Of a stretch of 64,000 bases of DNA, positions 11,728 through 23,485 are shown in pieces. Location: positions 4,636,001 to 4,700,000 of the forward strand of contig OW051494.1 in assembly GCA_932521035.1 (NCBI GenBank). Reading direction: 5' to 3'. The notes beneath the pieces were generated by a model. That model worked only from the letters and a program-made list of their open reading frames with translations. It made no database searches and was not told the origin of the DNA. Origin of the DNA: Oscheius dolichura. Taxonomy: Eukaryota > Nematoda > Chromadorea > Rhabditida > Rhabditidae. Numbering within the stretch: the first letter of the stretch is position 1; every line of letters begins with the position of its first letter. Position numbers and translations under genes: made by a program.

Positions 11728-13908
11728 TTATATATACCAAACAAAATAGATATAACAAACTTTGAGTACAAGATACTCATGTTGATAGTGTCCCAATAAA
11801 TTTAACATCAGCACACCGTCCCTGCTCCACTCCTCAGGAATGCACTCCAAACACCGCCGGCAGCGAGATCCAGCAACGACAGAGGCGGCCCACTCCTGGT
11901 CGAGCTGTCCGGATACTCGAGAAGAATGAATTTGATGAGGGCCGTGAGCTCGAATCATCCTTTCCGTGATTGTGATTTCAGTTCCCTTGAACTTGAAGGT
12001 GTAACTCATGCCATCGTACACCTAAAAATGATTGTAAATATTAGCAGTCGTTCCCAGGCCCCTTCGGCTCCCAATTAAACAATGCGTGCTGGGATCCCAG
12101 CCAGGAAATGAGACAGGCAGAAAGGCATCGCTCATTTGTAAGAAGGGGCGTTTTCCCGGGGGTTTCTTTTGAATTTTTTCGACTTTTCCAAAGGGATCGA
12201 CCGCCTTGGCGAGGTGCCCATCGCCTGATTGTGCCACGGTTTTTCGAATAGAAGCGTGTATTCGACATGTTAGCCTAAAGGGCGTTAAGGAGTTATTCGA
12301 ACTCTGTCTTCTACATGGACTTGGCAAGGGCCGAAGAAAAGAGAAACGTTAGGTAAAACAAAGCAGCGCAACCCACAAGAATCCGTTATTTAGAGAAATG
12401 TTAGTTGGTTAACTTACCGTCCGGGTAGTCACTATTTTTCCGGCATAACAATCGTCCTTGGATCCTACTTTGCACATGAGAAATATACATTCGCTGAACT
12501 TCTTTTTAATCTTCTTGTCCATGAAATTCTTATAAAACCATCTCAATATGCCTTTTACTGAAAAAAAAAGATTATCCTCTTCGCTAGAAATATTTTACCC
12601 GGCACAAAATCAGACTGAAGGTATTTCAGCTTGGATTTCCCCGTACTGCGTAGAATTTTCTGATCTTCAACCTGAAATGAAAATAATAAATGACCGTGTT
12701 CCTCGTCTCCCGAACTGATTCTTCCCTTCGAATGGTCATCTTGAAAATATAGGAACAAACAGTGAGATAGGAAATGTTTTGCTCATTTTGTTTGGAGAGA
12801 AAAAGACTGGATGATTCCCCCGTTCCGTTATAAGAAGGCACAAAACCAAACCTCCAGCCGATCCCGTCTCTCCTCGGGTGTCTCCGGCTCTTCGGTATCA
12901 TCTTCCTCACTGTCGCCGTGTCCCAGTGCATGCTCTTCTCGCGGGTCGTCACCAGCTTCCTGTTCATCTTCTTCACCTTCATCAGATGGATCTTCTCCAA
13001 AATGTTCTTGCCCGCCTTCAACCTGGTCCAGATCATTCTCCATTTGAAGGTCAGAAGGATCGACTCGGCTACTTTGCTGAAAGATAAACAATTAGAGTGG
13101 GAATAGGCGGCGAAGTTGACCCATTTATGTAGAAGGTAGCCCCGCTGGTAAAACCCCGTGTTTCGTCTTTTTTTCAATTCCTTTCGTCCTAGACAAGACC
13201 CCCCAAATTCGTTGTCGTTTTCTCACGTTTGGCTCAAAGTTTGAGCTTTTTCTGGCTGAAATAATGGGGCAGGTGGCTTGCAAAACGTTTAGTACAACAA
13301 AAAGAGGGCATGGTTTCTTTGATTTGGTTACTGGCCGGCCCTTTCTGGGGCTTCATTGGTAGTTGAATGAGGTCACTAGTATAGGCCTCGTTTCTCATTT
13401 GCTAACCAGAGAACTGTGGAAAAAAGACAGAAAAGGAGGAAAAGCAACTCACATCTTCTTCATCTTCAGATTTAGTATAATCAGTGTTTTCTGCGTCACG
13501 ATAAATCGACGACAAGCCCGAGTTGAATTTTTGAGGGGGCTGTAGCTTCCATCTTTCACGTTCTTCAGAGATTCCAAATCCAATTCGTCGAAAATCTTCT
13601 CCAGGGTAGTATCTCCTTGACCGTGTGCTGGATTAAGTCCAGGACGGGAATCGGCGACACCTTCGTGCTCCTTACGCGTCCAGCAATCCCGAACGCCTGC
13701 GAAGGTCTTCTGCTCCGATTTCTGAAAGATAAAATTAAGGAGGGAATTTCTTATAGATCCAATTCTTATAGAAATTATAGAAATTATAGTCAATTACGGT
13801 CGTTCTATTTGTTTCTCCAATTAGTTCCCACTCGTCATCAACAGGAACAGTTTTAAAGGTCTCTGGTCCAAATTCACCCCCATTACAGTAATCCTTATGG
13901 TTTTCCAT
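11728..13908 (-). CDS. Unrecognised multi-exon gene with an acidic exon
   Basis: Phase-consistent minus-strand exons can be followed. One at about 13.73-13.46 kb ends in SEDEED. A very acidic exon (about 13081-12855) reads QSSRVDPSDLQMENDLDQ and then a Glu/Asp-rich run. Then come exons at about 12672-12603 (VEDQKILRSTGKSKLKYLQ), 12550-12420 (ILRWFYKNFMDKKIKKKF) and a last exon 12023-11728 (YDGMSYTFKFKGTEITITER) ending at TAG. The ATG at 13908 (MENHKDYCNGGEFGPE) is a possible start, but the link to the 13.7 kb exon is ambiguous because more than one frame is open there. An acidic linker followed by a folded basic C-terminus would suit a nuclear protein; this is inference only. No family recognised. 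Confidence 0.35.
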
Positions 13909-14701
13909 CGAAAGATAGGAGATATTTTTGATTTCTAGCGCTTTTCTCCTAGGAAACAAGGAATACAGACGGTTTCTAGGGGAAGGCAGACGCCCAATTG
14001 ATTACTCTACTATCGCAATTCAAAAACTTCAGTCTCCCGGGAGGTATTGTCATTTCCCCAGGCGCAAAATGTTTTGCGAGCTGGAAAAAAGTGGCTAAAT
14101 TTGAGGACAGCAGTTTGTGAGCTGTGATTCCAAGTTAGGCTGGGAGAATCCTGCAAAAGCAACAGCTCCTACCCCCGCCCTAACCGCCGGACACGAGGAG
14201 GTTTTCGAGAACTTTTTAAGACAAAAATGATTTGGTTTGACTCTCAAAATGAGAGGACAGCCGACAGGGAAGGGTTTGTATCACGTTTTTTTCTTGGCTC
14301 CTTGATCTGTTCCGTATCTCTTGAAGGAATAGTGATCCGGCCCTTCGAAATGACTCTAGATTTCTCCAGAACGAGGGAAGACTCACTGGTTACCTCCGGC
14401 TCTTTGCGTGGACAAGCCATGGCCTCGCTTATCCCCGTTTTCTGCTCTTTTGGTTCACAAGATTTGCTATATCGGCGAGCCTGACCTTTCGGCCAATTCC
14501 ACAAACGCAACAGGCGATAAATGTTGGAGTTTCCCAGGAAAAATCGCAGTTTTCGGGCAGCTTATTATGGGGAGAGACTTGAAGTTAGGCAGGGAGAAAC
14601 GGGCAACGAAAGCGGCGGGTCCGCCTATTTTGTGTGGGAAAAACGAGTTGAAGAAAAGGGCTCCTTTTTAAAGAAAGGACAGAAAGAAGATAAATACCAA
14701 C

Positions 14702-15181
14702 CTTAACATCAACAGAGAAGGCTTCTTGAGAAGCCTGTACGATGTCGATTGAAGATTGACTGCCAAAAGGAACCGAGATTTCCACTGCAGTAACAACTGA
14801 AAATAAGGATTTTATTTGTGGAACACAGCTGTCAAACTACAACTCGAAATTTGGTCGAACAGAGGATATCCAGGGACCAGTTGGCGAAGTTTTCGGTCTT
14901 TTCTAGTTGGTAGATCTCCCCTCCCCTTCCAAAAAGGCGGCAAGCAGTGAAAAAGCGGAAGAATCTTTTCAAAGGTGCCAGGAAAGGCGAATTAGAGCCG
15001 CAAAAAAGGGGGCGGCTTGGCTCCTTTGCGGCTTTCCTCAAAGGGCAATCAAGGAGAGATGGCCTTCCACCAATTCATTCAACAATTGAGAAGAAAGAGA
15101 AATGAACTCACCGGACAGAGTCGACAACGATCGGGTAGGCGTCGTCGTAGGGGTGGAGGTAGTCAGGCTTGTGTCGTTCAT
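14702..15181 (-). CDS. Two-exon 5' fragment of an unrecognised gene
   Basis: An ATG at 15181 follows directly on a TTTTCAG acceptor with no visible upstream exon, as for a trans-spliced start. Exon 1 (15181 to about 15113) encodes MNDTSLTTSTPTTTPTRSLS, a Ser/Thr-rich start, and ends at G|GTGAGT. Exon 2 (14796-14702) joins in phase and reads EISVPFGSQSSIDIVQASQE up to AAG|GTTGGT. Further exons are not certain; several open frames exist at 14.2-14.65 kb. It may be the 5' end of the gene annotated at 11.7-13.9 kb. Confidence 0.35.
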
Positions 15182-15189
15182 CTGAAAAC

Positions 15190-16588
15190 AGAATATGAAC
15201 TCATTGGATTAATAGGGCGGGAAATAAAAGAGAATCTAGTATTCGAACCAGTCAAAAAGCGAAATCTTTGCGCTATTTTCAGTTTGGACCAGTTCTTTGA
15301 CTGGTTCAAGTACATGTCAACCACCTGTCGAATTCGGACGGCGTTCTGTCAAAATTTAACCGACCAAGAAATTATTCAAATTGAATTCTTCTATCCAAAA
15401 GAGCTCAGACTACGGTAGACACCCGAATGGAGAAGGAGCAAATCCAGACAGCCCGCTATGGGTCGAAGCGCGCGCTTGAGTCTCCTCCGCATTTTCAACT
15501 GCGTCCAAATCGAACGTCTAGCGGTTGAGATCAAAGTCAACCCTCCTGCGACCCTGTGACTGCTGTGGTAATTAGATGCCCAAGCTACGTCATCTATGGG
15601 AGCGGTTTTGAACGGCTTGGGGAGCCGTTGAAGCGTCGCGGAGATGTGGCAGCGCCGTGGAATCTTTTGAGCGGTAACGGGAGCTGTTGCCTCGTAGTGG
15701 GAGGGTTTGAAGGGGCATGGCAGCCTACCAGGGGAGTCGCGAGTCACGTACAACCCAGCAACGCAAAGTTCGAAACCACGGAGGGAAGAAGGCAGCGGGC
15801 TTCGAATGAATTAGCCTCGCGCGGCTCAAACATGGGGATTGGCTCAGCGCAAAGAGGAAGCGCGGGTAGAAGTCAATGAGGAGATAAGAGAAAAAAACGT
15901 ACCTTACTAAAGCAAGTTCAACCAGCAAGAAGAAGGGCAAATGTATTTGTAACAAAAATCGCTGCAGTTTTGACAAGCGCAGTTTTTGGACAAGACGAAG
16001 TTTTGACAGGAAGTTTACACATAGGGCGCTTCTATTGTACGTGTTAAATTTCAAACACGATATTGGGGATTAAAAAGAGAGGAGCACGTGTTTCTCCAAG
16101 GCGTGCACCTTGTACTCAACGACAGCCCGACGCGGCTTCAACGATCTGCCCAATTTTTTATTCCCAATCGAACTGAAAGCTCAGATTCTTGGGAGAAAAT
16201 GATAGTGCGATCATATTCTTCTGGCATACTGGGGTGTGAAAATCCATGACAAACCGGGGGGCACGCGCCCGCCCCTGTGAGGTTATAGAGAATGTGTTTG
16301 GACGAAACCCGGTCAGTCTCGTTGCCAATAGGATGAACGACAAGAAGATGAGCAGAAGACCTTTCCCCAATTCCCCTAACAAACTTCTTGCCAATGACCG
16401 GCTCGAAGAGGTGGTTCAAACAATAGTGGTAATAATAATTTATTAATACAAAAAGCTCAAATAGATGCCCGTAGGTTTTTATGGGAGCGCTGCACCGCTT
16501 ACGGCCATGGTCCAGTGTGCCTCCTGCGCCAATTTAGTGGGCGGGGGGACTTCTTTACGATTATTCTGATTCATCAATCAGAACACAT
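15190..16588. other. No supported gene
   Basis: Open frames exist on both strands (for example minus 16419-16138) but none joins cleanly to neighbours or resembles a known family. A 12-bp inverted repeat (GAACCAGTCAAA at 15245-15256, TTTGACTGGTTC at 15296-15307) is the only clear structure. Confidence 0.4.
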
Positions 16589-16770
16589 AGGCCGGGGGAG
16601 ACTTGGTACGCTACCACAGAGACTTGGTACGCTACCACAGAGACTTGGTACGCTACCACAGAGACTTGGTACGCTACCATAGGCCGGGGGAAACTTGGTA
16701 CGCTACCACAGAGACTTGGTACGCTACCATAGGCCGGGGGAAACTTGGTACGCTACCACAGAGACTTGGT
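16589..16770. repeat. Short 21-bp tandem repeat (GGTACGCTACC units)
   Basis: Seven copies of GGTACGCTACC lie in units GAGACTTGGTACG + CTACCACA (21 bp), some carrying a longer spacer CATAGGCCGGGGG. The core has 4-bp inverted ends (GGTA..TACC). The last, partial unit (GAGACTTGGT) runs straight into the inverted exon copy at 16771. The sequence is unrelated to the large satellite although the period is the same. Confidence 0.85.
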
Positions 16771-17054
16771 TCAAAGAAAGCTCATAAAAATAACTTTATT
16801 TCGATATATTCCTGTTTCAGGGTGCCTTTCGTGAACAAATCCGATGGTGTGCTGATAACGCCATGCTACATGGAGACGAGACAGCTGCGCAAGATGACAG
16901 GAACGGAGTACTTGATGGAAGGACGATAGATGACGTTGCCAAGGAACCACTCGACGAAAAGAGTCGTCAGCAGAACTACCTAGAAGTACGTTCTTTTTCT
17001 GTTGGGCATTGAATTTTCACAAACGAGCAACCGCTTTTCTTCCGTCTTTTTTCT
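16771..17054 (+). repeat. Inverted copy of an exon of the 17-19 kb gene
   Basis: About 284 bp that are, as far as I can read, identical to the reverse complement of 18435-18716. The copy carries a whole exon with its acceptor (CTGTTTCAG) and donor (GAA|GTACGT) plus flanking intron sequence. It lies on the opposite strand to the gene it came from, so it is probably not used. The copy point coincides with the end of the 21-bp tandem repeat. Confidence 0.9.
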
Positions 17055-17205
17055 TTAATGGCTCAAAGTTCACGGTAGATTTCTCAGTTTTTTGCACAAA
17101 ATCGTTCAATTTGGGATTTCAGAGTACATTATAGTCGAAAGAAGAGCCCGATGTTTCTGATCTTTTTTGAGCCAAAAAAAGTTTAAATCATTAAAAAAAA
17201 CCTAC

Positions 17206-19243
17206 CGGCCTGTATAAGTCAACGGCAAGCTGGTCAACGTGTGGGTCATACTTGGCTTGGTGAGGGGCATCGTCGGGAACTTGTTCCAGATGAGGGACGA
17301 ACGACTGTTGCTGAAAAAGAAATAAAGCCATTTTTTATGAGGTTTCATTGGCGGATTGGCCAGATAAATGTCAAAACTTTGGGTTCCATTGGATCAAACT
17401 ACTGTAGCCGGTTCAAAAAGCGGCTCTAGACTCAAAATTCGTTGGTAATTCTTCAAATGAAGAAGAGGCTAAAGTGCCGGAGGACCTTGATGCTCTCAAT
17501 TGTCCAAATCCGGTGCCAGAAAGTCAAATGTCTTTTCCGTGCCAATTTTCCTAATCTTTTCGAGTAATCATTGAGATGGCAATTATGGGAAAGGTGACCA
17601 AGAACCTACCGGGCGGTAGATGGCGACTGCCATCCCGTTGTTTTGGACAGCGCCTTGGGCAGCTTCATGGCGGCCATCATCAGCAGCAATTTGTTCATTC
17701 CAAAATCGACGACCTCCGCCAGCTGGAGCCAACGCCTCGGGATGCTGAAAGAGGAATACATCAGAATAATGCGGTTTTTAGAGGATCTCTGTGGCGAATA
17801 GGGTAGATTTAGAAAATGTTTGGATGTCACGGAATCCAACTACTGTTGCTAGGTCAAAAAGAGGCTCTAGGCCAAATATTCGTAGGGAATTCTTCCGTTC
17901 TTTTCTAAGATATATAGTAGTAGTTAGATAAAGTATTTTAGGGAGTCTATGTGGCAAATTGGGCATGGGTAAATTGTAAAAAGTTAGGTGCTACTGAACC
18001 GCCAGCAAAAGATGTCTCGAGGCGAAATTTTTGCTGGAAATTCGTCAGTTTTCTGCTCAAAATTCCCCAAAATTGCTCAAAATTAGCTCAAATCGGGGGC
18101 TTGAAGTCGAAAAAAGTCAAAAGAGCTATTCCCACTTGCATATCCGAAAAGGGCAAATTCTTCCATTTTTCTGCTGGAATTTGCCCTGTTTCCTGTTTTT
18201 TATGCTCAAATATCAATAGACCAGTAACCCAGACGACTTGGCGCGATTTATCGTGTTTCCAAAGCGAAAAGTTTAAATAAAGCCGAGGATATCGATAAAA
18301 AACGTACGTCAGTTCCGACGCCGACGGTCTCCAGCAGCATCTGAAGATGTTGCGTCTTTCTGATGATGTATTCGACAAATTCACGGATCTGAAAGCGGAT
18401 TTTGAATTAATAGATCCGGCGTTGGTATTTTGTAAAAAAAGACGGAAGAAAAGCGGTTGCTCGTTTGTGAAAATTCAATGCCCAACAGAAAAAGAACGTA
18501 CTTCTAGGTAGTTCTGCTGACGACTCTTTTCGTCGAGTGGTTCCTTGGCAACGTCATCTATCGTCCTTCCATCAAGTACTCCGTTCCTGTCATCTTGCGC
18601 AGCTGTCTCGTCTCCATGTAGCATGGCGTTATCAGCACACCATCGGATTTGTTCACGAAAGGCACCCTGAAACAGGAATATATCGAAATAAAGTTATTTT
18701 TATGAGCTTTCTTTGACAGATTGGACAAATAAATGGAATACAATCGGTTCGGTTGAATTGTTCTACTGTAGCCGGGTCAAAAGGCCTTCTAGACAATATT
18801 CTTCAATTCTTCAATTTTTATGCTATAATTTGTTCAAATCGGAAAGTATTAGAACTCAAAAATCATCAAATCTTGCTACTACCGCCTTTTGATCTCACTT
18901 TTCTTCATTTTCTCGAGACAGAATCGTTTCAAAATTCGCCGAAATTGCCTATCCGTCTACAGTAACCGTTTATCTCGGCGGTCAGATTAATTCGGGCTAT
19001 AAAAACAGAAAAAAAAAGAAGGAAATAGAACATACTGGAAAATTCCTCGGCTTGGCGTTTCCCTCAATCTTTCCATTGAAGAAGATTCGCGTGCTCCTTC
19101 TACCAGGTGGGGACAGCTGAAAAAGAAGATGATATGTGTGTGACAAAAAAAATGTGACAAGAATATGGTCGTTTAACGTGTTTTTTCGCTAGTCTAAACC
19201 GTTTTATCCTGGAAGTTTCATTCAGTTTCACAGACGTCGGTTG
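17206..19243 (-). CDS. Unrecognised multi-exon gene, all phase-0 exons
   Basis: Six consecutive minus-strand exons read without stops, all with phase-0 junctions and good splice sites: 19243-19178 (PTSVKLNETSRIKRFRLAKK), 19116-19036 (STRIFFNGKIEGNAKPRNFP), 18666-18502 (AFREQIRWCADNAMLHGDE.. to QQNYLE), 18388-18308 (IREFVEYIIRKTQHLQMLLE), 17744-17610 (ends AVAIYRP) and 17310-17206 (ends AVDLYRP). The last two exons share the ending (I/L)YRP and are followed by introns with related sequence, so they may be old tandem duplicates. Neither the true start nor the end is visible. The product is hydrophilic and Gln-containing; no family recognised. Other frames are also open in some exons, so the frame choice is inference from consistent phase. 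Confidence 0.4.
18435..18716 (-). repeat. Source copy of the inverted exon duplication
   Basis: This is the partner of 16771-17054, in the opposite orientation. It sits in the ordered exon series of the minus-strand gene and is therefore the likely original. Confidence 0.85.
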
Positions 19244-20132
19244 CTGTAATGGGAAAGGTGGGTTACTTTGTCTGATTTTCAATCGAGAAATCTATTTGTT
19301 ACTTGAAATAAGGTTCAATTCCATTTTTTATAGATTCGTCTCATCAGCCCGACAAGGAGGTTCGCGGCTCGTTTGGTGAATGTGCAGAAGACTATTGTAT
19401 GTTTTTTTTCTTTAACTTAGCTTCCAAAATCACAAAAAAATCACTGTTTTGCCTATTTTTGACCTGATTCTTCGAGTTTCACAAGCTCCGCGACGCGGAC
19501 AGGAAATGGCGATCCGAACTCTATTTCAAGTGTTCGAGCACAGATTCATTTGGTTCCCGTAAATTTCATTTTTGAAATTGCTGCCTTTTCAATGACGGTT
19601 ACGGTTAAAACGTGGATATTTTTTTCCCGACTCGATCGATGTTTCATATCTTATAGGCAGTTTCAAGGCATTGGGGTATCGCCTTCATCCTGGAGGCGCG
19701 CCCGCACCGTTTTTAGAAGTACAGTAACTGTTTAAAATTGCAATTAAATTGCCCAAAAAGCGGCCGCTCAAAAGGTAGAAATAGTCTAAAGGGATTACTC
19801 TAGACGAGTAAGCGCGCTTGCTTATTCTTGTTCCGACGAGCGGTTGCAAAATGGTCAACGGTTGCTTTGGGCGGGAGTCCTACAACCCCGAAAAAAAGTT
19901 AAATCTTCATTTACTGGCCGCGCTACAAAGCGGCCTTCCTTTAATAATCTTCTTGCTGCCGAGATTTTACGGGTGCGGGGAATAAACGTCACCGTGTCGT
20001 CCCTTTACCATCGTGCAATGGCTGTTTTTTAACTGATTTCCATCTTGTGCCAAGGTGTACTGTAACCGTCCACCCCCTAATGACCACATTTCTAGAGTAA
20101 TTCTCTTCCCCATCCGCTTATAATCTGCATAA

Positions 20133-21103
20133 GAGAGCGGCCAAGCGTCTGGCGGATATGCGGCGAGCGATTCGCCGGGTGGAAGAGCTCTTCGATCATC
20201 GTCCAGTTCCAAACATCAATGTGAGTTTCGAGTCATCTCCTCGATTTTATTTGAATTTTTCCCTCCTGAAAGTTTAATAAGGGGGTCACTTTCGATTAGT
20301 CCTACTGTGGAAAACATTTTTAAACTCAAAAAAAAAATAGAGCACCACTCGTTTTGATGCGCAAAACGAGAATTCGATCCTCATTCCCGTTTTTTACTCG
20401 GCTGAAATGTTACAAAAGGCAATAATTCTGAACAAAAAACACACTATTCGAGATGAAATGGAACAGTCGAAAGAAAAATTAACAATTCAAAGATTTTTGT
20501 CGGTAAAAATAAGAAAACGTTTTTAAAATATCGATACAAGCAACAATTCTGAAAAGAAAAAAAAACAACACTGAAAAAGGAGTAGCCTTACAGCTGGAGT
20601 AGAAATCATCAATCAATGCGTCTATTTCCAGGAAATTGATCATATAACGAATAACGTTATACTGCCTGCATTCGGCCTGGTGGAATACGAACACCACTTT
20701 GTTGACTGCATTTCGAAATCGTCTTATGCCGAAACGGCAACATGGCATTTTCCAATACTGGTTTGGAGACTTGTTCAACCGACACCAAGAAATTTTGTAT
20801 GGACGAAAAATTGCCACGATAATCAAACATGTGGAAAACTATTGTAAGGTGGGTAACTTCATATCCGATTTCTAGCAGAATTCCGTCCTAAAACAAAAAC
20901 ATTTTCCAGATCATCGACGGGGGAGTAAAAATTGGGTACAGTGATGTTGAAGGTGAATACCAAGAGGCCATGATATTGACTACGCATCTACGCATGAACC
21001 ACAACTTCCACCATGAAGATCCAGATGATGACGGCAACGAGAACATTACGCGCTTTGTTTCGACGCTTCGATGCTCAACTTGTCTTGCTTTTCCTGGCTG
21101 AGA
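20133..21103 (+). CDS. Unrecognised plus-strand gene, 3' exons
   Basis: An exon ending at 20220 (RLADMRRAIRRVEELFDHRP, donor AAT|GTGAGT) is followed by one ending at about 20850 (MPKRQHGIFQYWFGDLFNRH then EILYGRKIATIIKHVENYCK, donor GTGGGT). A last exon starts at about 20911 (IIDGGVKIGYSDVEGEYQEA) and ends at TGA 21103. A second frame is open through the middle exon (from GAAATTGATCATATAACG), and another through the end of the last exon to a stop near 21184, so the exact chain is unresolved. Possible 5' exons at 19.25-19.55 kb conflict with the divergent minus-strand gene. No family recognised. Confidence 0.3.
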
Positions 21104-21424
21104 CTAGAGCCATAGCTTTTTACAAAGCTCTTGGAAAGAATGCGCGCAACTTCACTGGACTTGTCGATGACTTTACTCCGCCGTGAGTCGGGAGCACGTT
21201 CTTCTTCAAAAAATTGATCCATATATATATATATACTACTCTTTCTGTGATTCAAGTAATAAAGTAAAAAAACCCCATGACCAGGTGATCTTGTAAATGT
21301 AAATCGTCACTTTGCTGTAAGCAAAACTCAGAACCTATAGAAACTGATATAGCTAGAAAAGAAAAACTGAAAATTTTTAGTAACATAAAACAAATAACAA
21401 CAAAAAGGTGATACTTCCTCTTCC

Positions 21425-22206
21425 TCAACAATTAATAGCCTTGAACATTGGAGACTCTTTATAGATGTTAATCAGCTTCTTGATTTGCTTCGGAGTATGC
21501 TGGAAAAGATTGCGTGGATCTCTTGACATAGCCTAAAGTAAGCTCATGAAGACAATTTGAACTGTTTACATGATAATCGCTATCGTATTTCTCAATAAAA
21601 TAGATGGCCAATTCTATATCGCGGTCTGGTAGATGATGTTTTCGTACCTGAAGTAAAGTTAGAACAATTTAATTTTTCAAAGCAAACCGTTGCTTTTTCT
21701 AGTTTTATTTTATCCTCTTCAGTTTTGACTTTCTCTGCTAATGCCGGTAATACTTCAGGTGCCTATAAACATAAATTTGGAATAAAATTTTTATTTTACA
21801 TTGGGATTTATCTTTCTCGCTTTTTTCGGTGGAGGCAGAGTGTCAACGTCCATTATTTCGGCATTGGAAACACCTTCTATTGGTACAGCATCAATGATTT
21901 GTCTCTACAAAAACAAATAAATACGGAGAAACAACCCAACTTACTCTAGGTTGTTTGAGAGGAACTGCTTCGTTAGGATCCATTGCTAAAGACATAGCTG
22001 CAAGATTTCGCCTAGCGGAAACTTTGCTGTCCCAGGCTACTTTGATAGATTGTCTAAAAATGAAGAAAAAATGTAAGTAATTTCTAATACAATTACTCTG
22101 AACTGTGAGATTCCTTCTTCCTTTTGAGAGCTTTTTTGTTGTAAGCTGTTCTGTTAGTAAGATTAGCCCTAAACTTCGGCTTCCGCTTGTTGACACCCTT
22201 CGGCAT
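21425..22206 (-). CDS. NOP16: Ribosome biogenesis protein NOP16
   Basis: NOP16 is a nucleolar protein needed for assembly of the large (60S) ribosomal subunit. Six minus-strand exons join in phase: 22206-22097, 22053-21945, 21904-21800, 21762-21688, 21647-21570 and 21532-21425. The start MPKGVNKRKPKF is a basic N-terminus typical of the family. It is followed by the conserved block AWDSKVSARRNLAAMSLAMD and PNEAVPLK. The C-terminal block holds the hallmark DYHAMSRDPRNLFQHTPKQI. At about 190 residues the length matches the family. The ATG stands four bases behind a TTTCAG acceptor with no upstream exon seen, suggesting trans-splicing. Introns are about 38-50 bp. The gene is intact and faces away from the macro domain gene, with about 300 bp between the start codons. 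Confidence 0.93.
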
Positions 22207-22508
22207 TTTCTGAAACAGAATGAAATTGATAACAAAAAGCAACATCAAACGAGAAGAGCAGAAACGGGAAGGAAACAAACGTTTGGAAAGTTCTTCTCAG
22301 TTTCTCCCCGCGCTCCGTAGTACGTGCTACGTAGCAATAATTCTTACCGTATGGCTCCAAGATTCACACTGCGCGACGTCGATATCGCGATATTATATCA
22401 AATTTTTCGCTTTGATCTAAACTGTGCTTTCCATAGTCATTTTCATTGGATTCTATACACTTTATATCTATTTTCAGCTATTTCACAACTTTGTTGATTA
22501 GCAGAAGA
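22207..22508. promoter_or_regulatory. Shared intergenic region between divergent genes
   Basis: About 300 bp separate the start codons of NOP16 (minus) and the macro domain gene (plus). The stretch near 22315-22390 is rich in short palindromic words (TACGTGCTACGTA, TCGATATCGCGATAT). A bidirectional promoter is an inference from position only. Confidence 0.35.
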
Positions 22509-23374
22509 ATGGCCACAAAATTATCAGAAATCCCAACTCTTTTCCAAAAATGTACGCTTTTCTTGTTTTTCGGTTGGAATTTGTTTTTTAGATGGAGTTT
22601 ATAGAAAAGTTCTCGATAAAATTTCCCTCTGGTCAGGAGACATTACAAATATAGAAATTGATGCGATTGTAAACGCTGCTAATGGTGGTCTTAGAGGAGG
22701 TCAGTTCTCCATTGCTTTTATTATTCTTTCTCAAGAAATTGGCTTCTGCTGAATGAAAACACTATTTTCAGGTGGTGGTGTTGATGGTGCTATTCATAGA
22801 GCTGCTGGTTACGATGAACTTCAGAAAGAATGTCGTGCAATAGGCCATTGCGACACTGGAGATGCAGTAATAACATCAGGATGTAACATACCCCACATAA
22901 AAAGTGGGATACAAGAATATTTTAGCATTTATTTTATGGTTTCAGATATTATTCATACAGTTGGCCCTATGGTAAGAGGAGACGAACCAACATCAGAAGA
23001 ACAACAGCTGTTGAGATCATGCTACAAACGTAGCATCGAAGAGGCTCTTGAAAACGACCTTAAATCAATTGTAAGAACATTTTGTTTGTGTGGTAAATGT
23101 ATTGTTTAGGCGTTCTGTTGCATTTCTACAGGAATTTATGGTTATCCTAATGAAGATGCAGCATATGCTGTTGGAAACACACTTGTTAATTTCTTCAGAA
23201 AGAACCGCTACGCAGACAAAGTAGAGTTTACTGAGCTGCATTTTTATTTCATATTTTCAGATTGATAGAGTCGTTCTCATCACATTTTTGGATATTGATA
23301 AGCAATGCTACGAAGAATTCTTCAAAAAATTTGCAGAGAAGTACGCTGACCGCACCGAAAATGGAGATGAGTGA
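22509..23374 (+). CDS. MacroD-type macro domain hydrolase
   Basis: Six exons join in phase: 22509-22551, 22592-22699, 22772-22903, 22946-23070, 23110-23220 and 23261-23374. The product (about 210 residues) starts MATKLSEIPTLFQKYGVYRK and is almost entirely one macro domain. The ADP-ribose-binding signature reads DAIVNAANGGLRGGGGVDGA, with the catalytic Asn and Asp of the MacroD1/2 class present. Later come the IIHTVGP strand and the CISTGIYGYP phosphate loop. Family members hydrolyse O-acetyl-ADP-ribose and remove mono-ADP-ribose from acidic residues of proteins. No mitochondrial leader is obvious, so the cytosol or nucleus is likely. An AATAAA follows at 23459-23464, only 22 bp before the inverted-duplication arm. 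Confidence 0.9.
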
Positions 23375-23458
23375 TCTAATTGACATACATAAGTTCTTTT
23401 ATTATTGACATACTTCAGTATTTGCAAACCGGGCCACATTTAATGTCCATACCCTTGT

Positions 23459-23464
23459 AATAAA
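23459..23464 (+). terminator. Polyadenylation signal AATAAA
   Basis: AATAAA lies 85 bp after the TGA of the macro domain gene. Confidence 0.6.
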
Positions 23465-23485
23465 ATGTAAAGCAAATCACATGGA

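Noticed and set aside
15391-16054. Open frames on both strands at 15.4-16.05 kb
   Set aside because: Mutually overlapping, Arg/Leu-rich shadow-like composition, no splice chain and no family.
19249-19552. 5' exons of the plus-strand 20-21 kb gene (MGK, then IRLISPTRRFAARLVNVQK)
   Set aside because: The first piece overlaps a well-supported exon of the minus-strand gene (19243-19178) at its promoter side, and the third piece has a weak donor. Kept only as a possibility.
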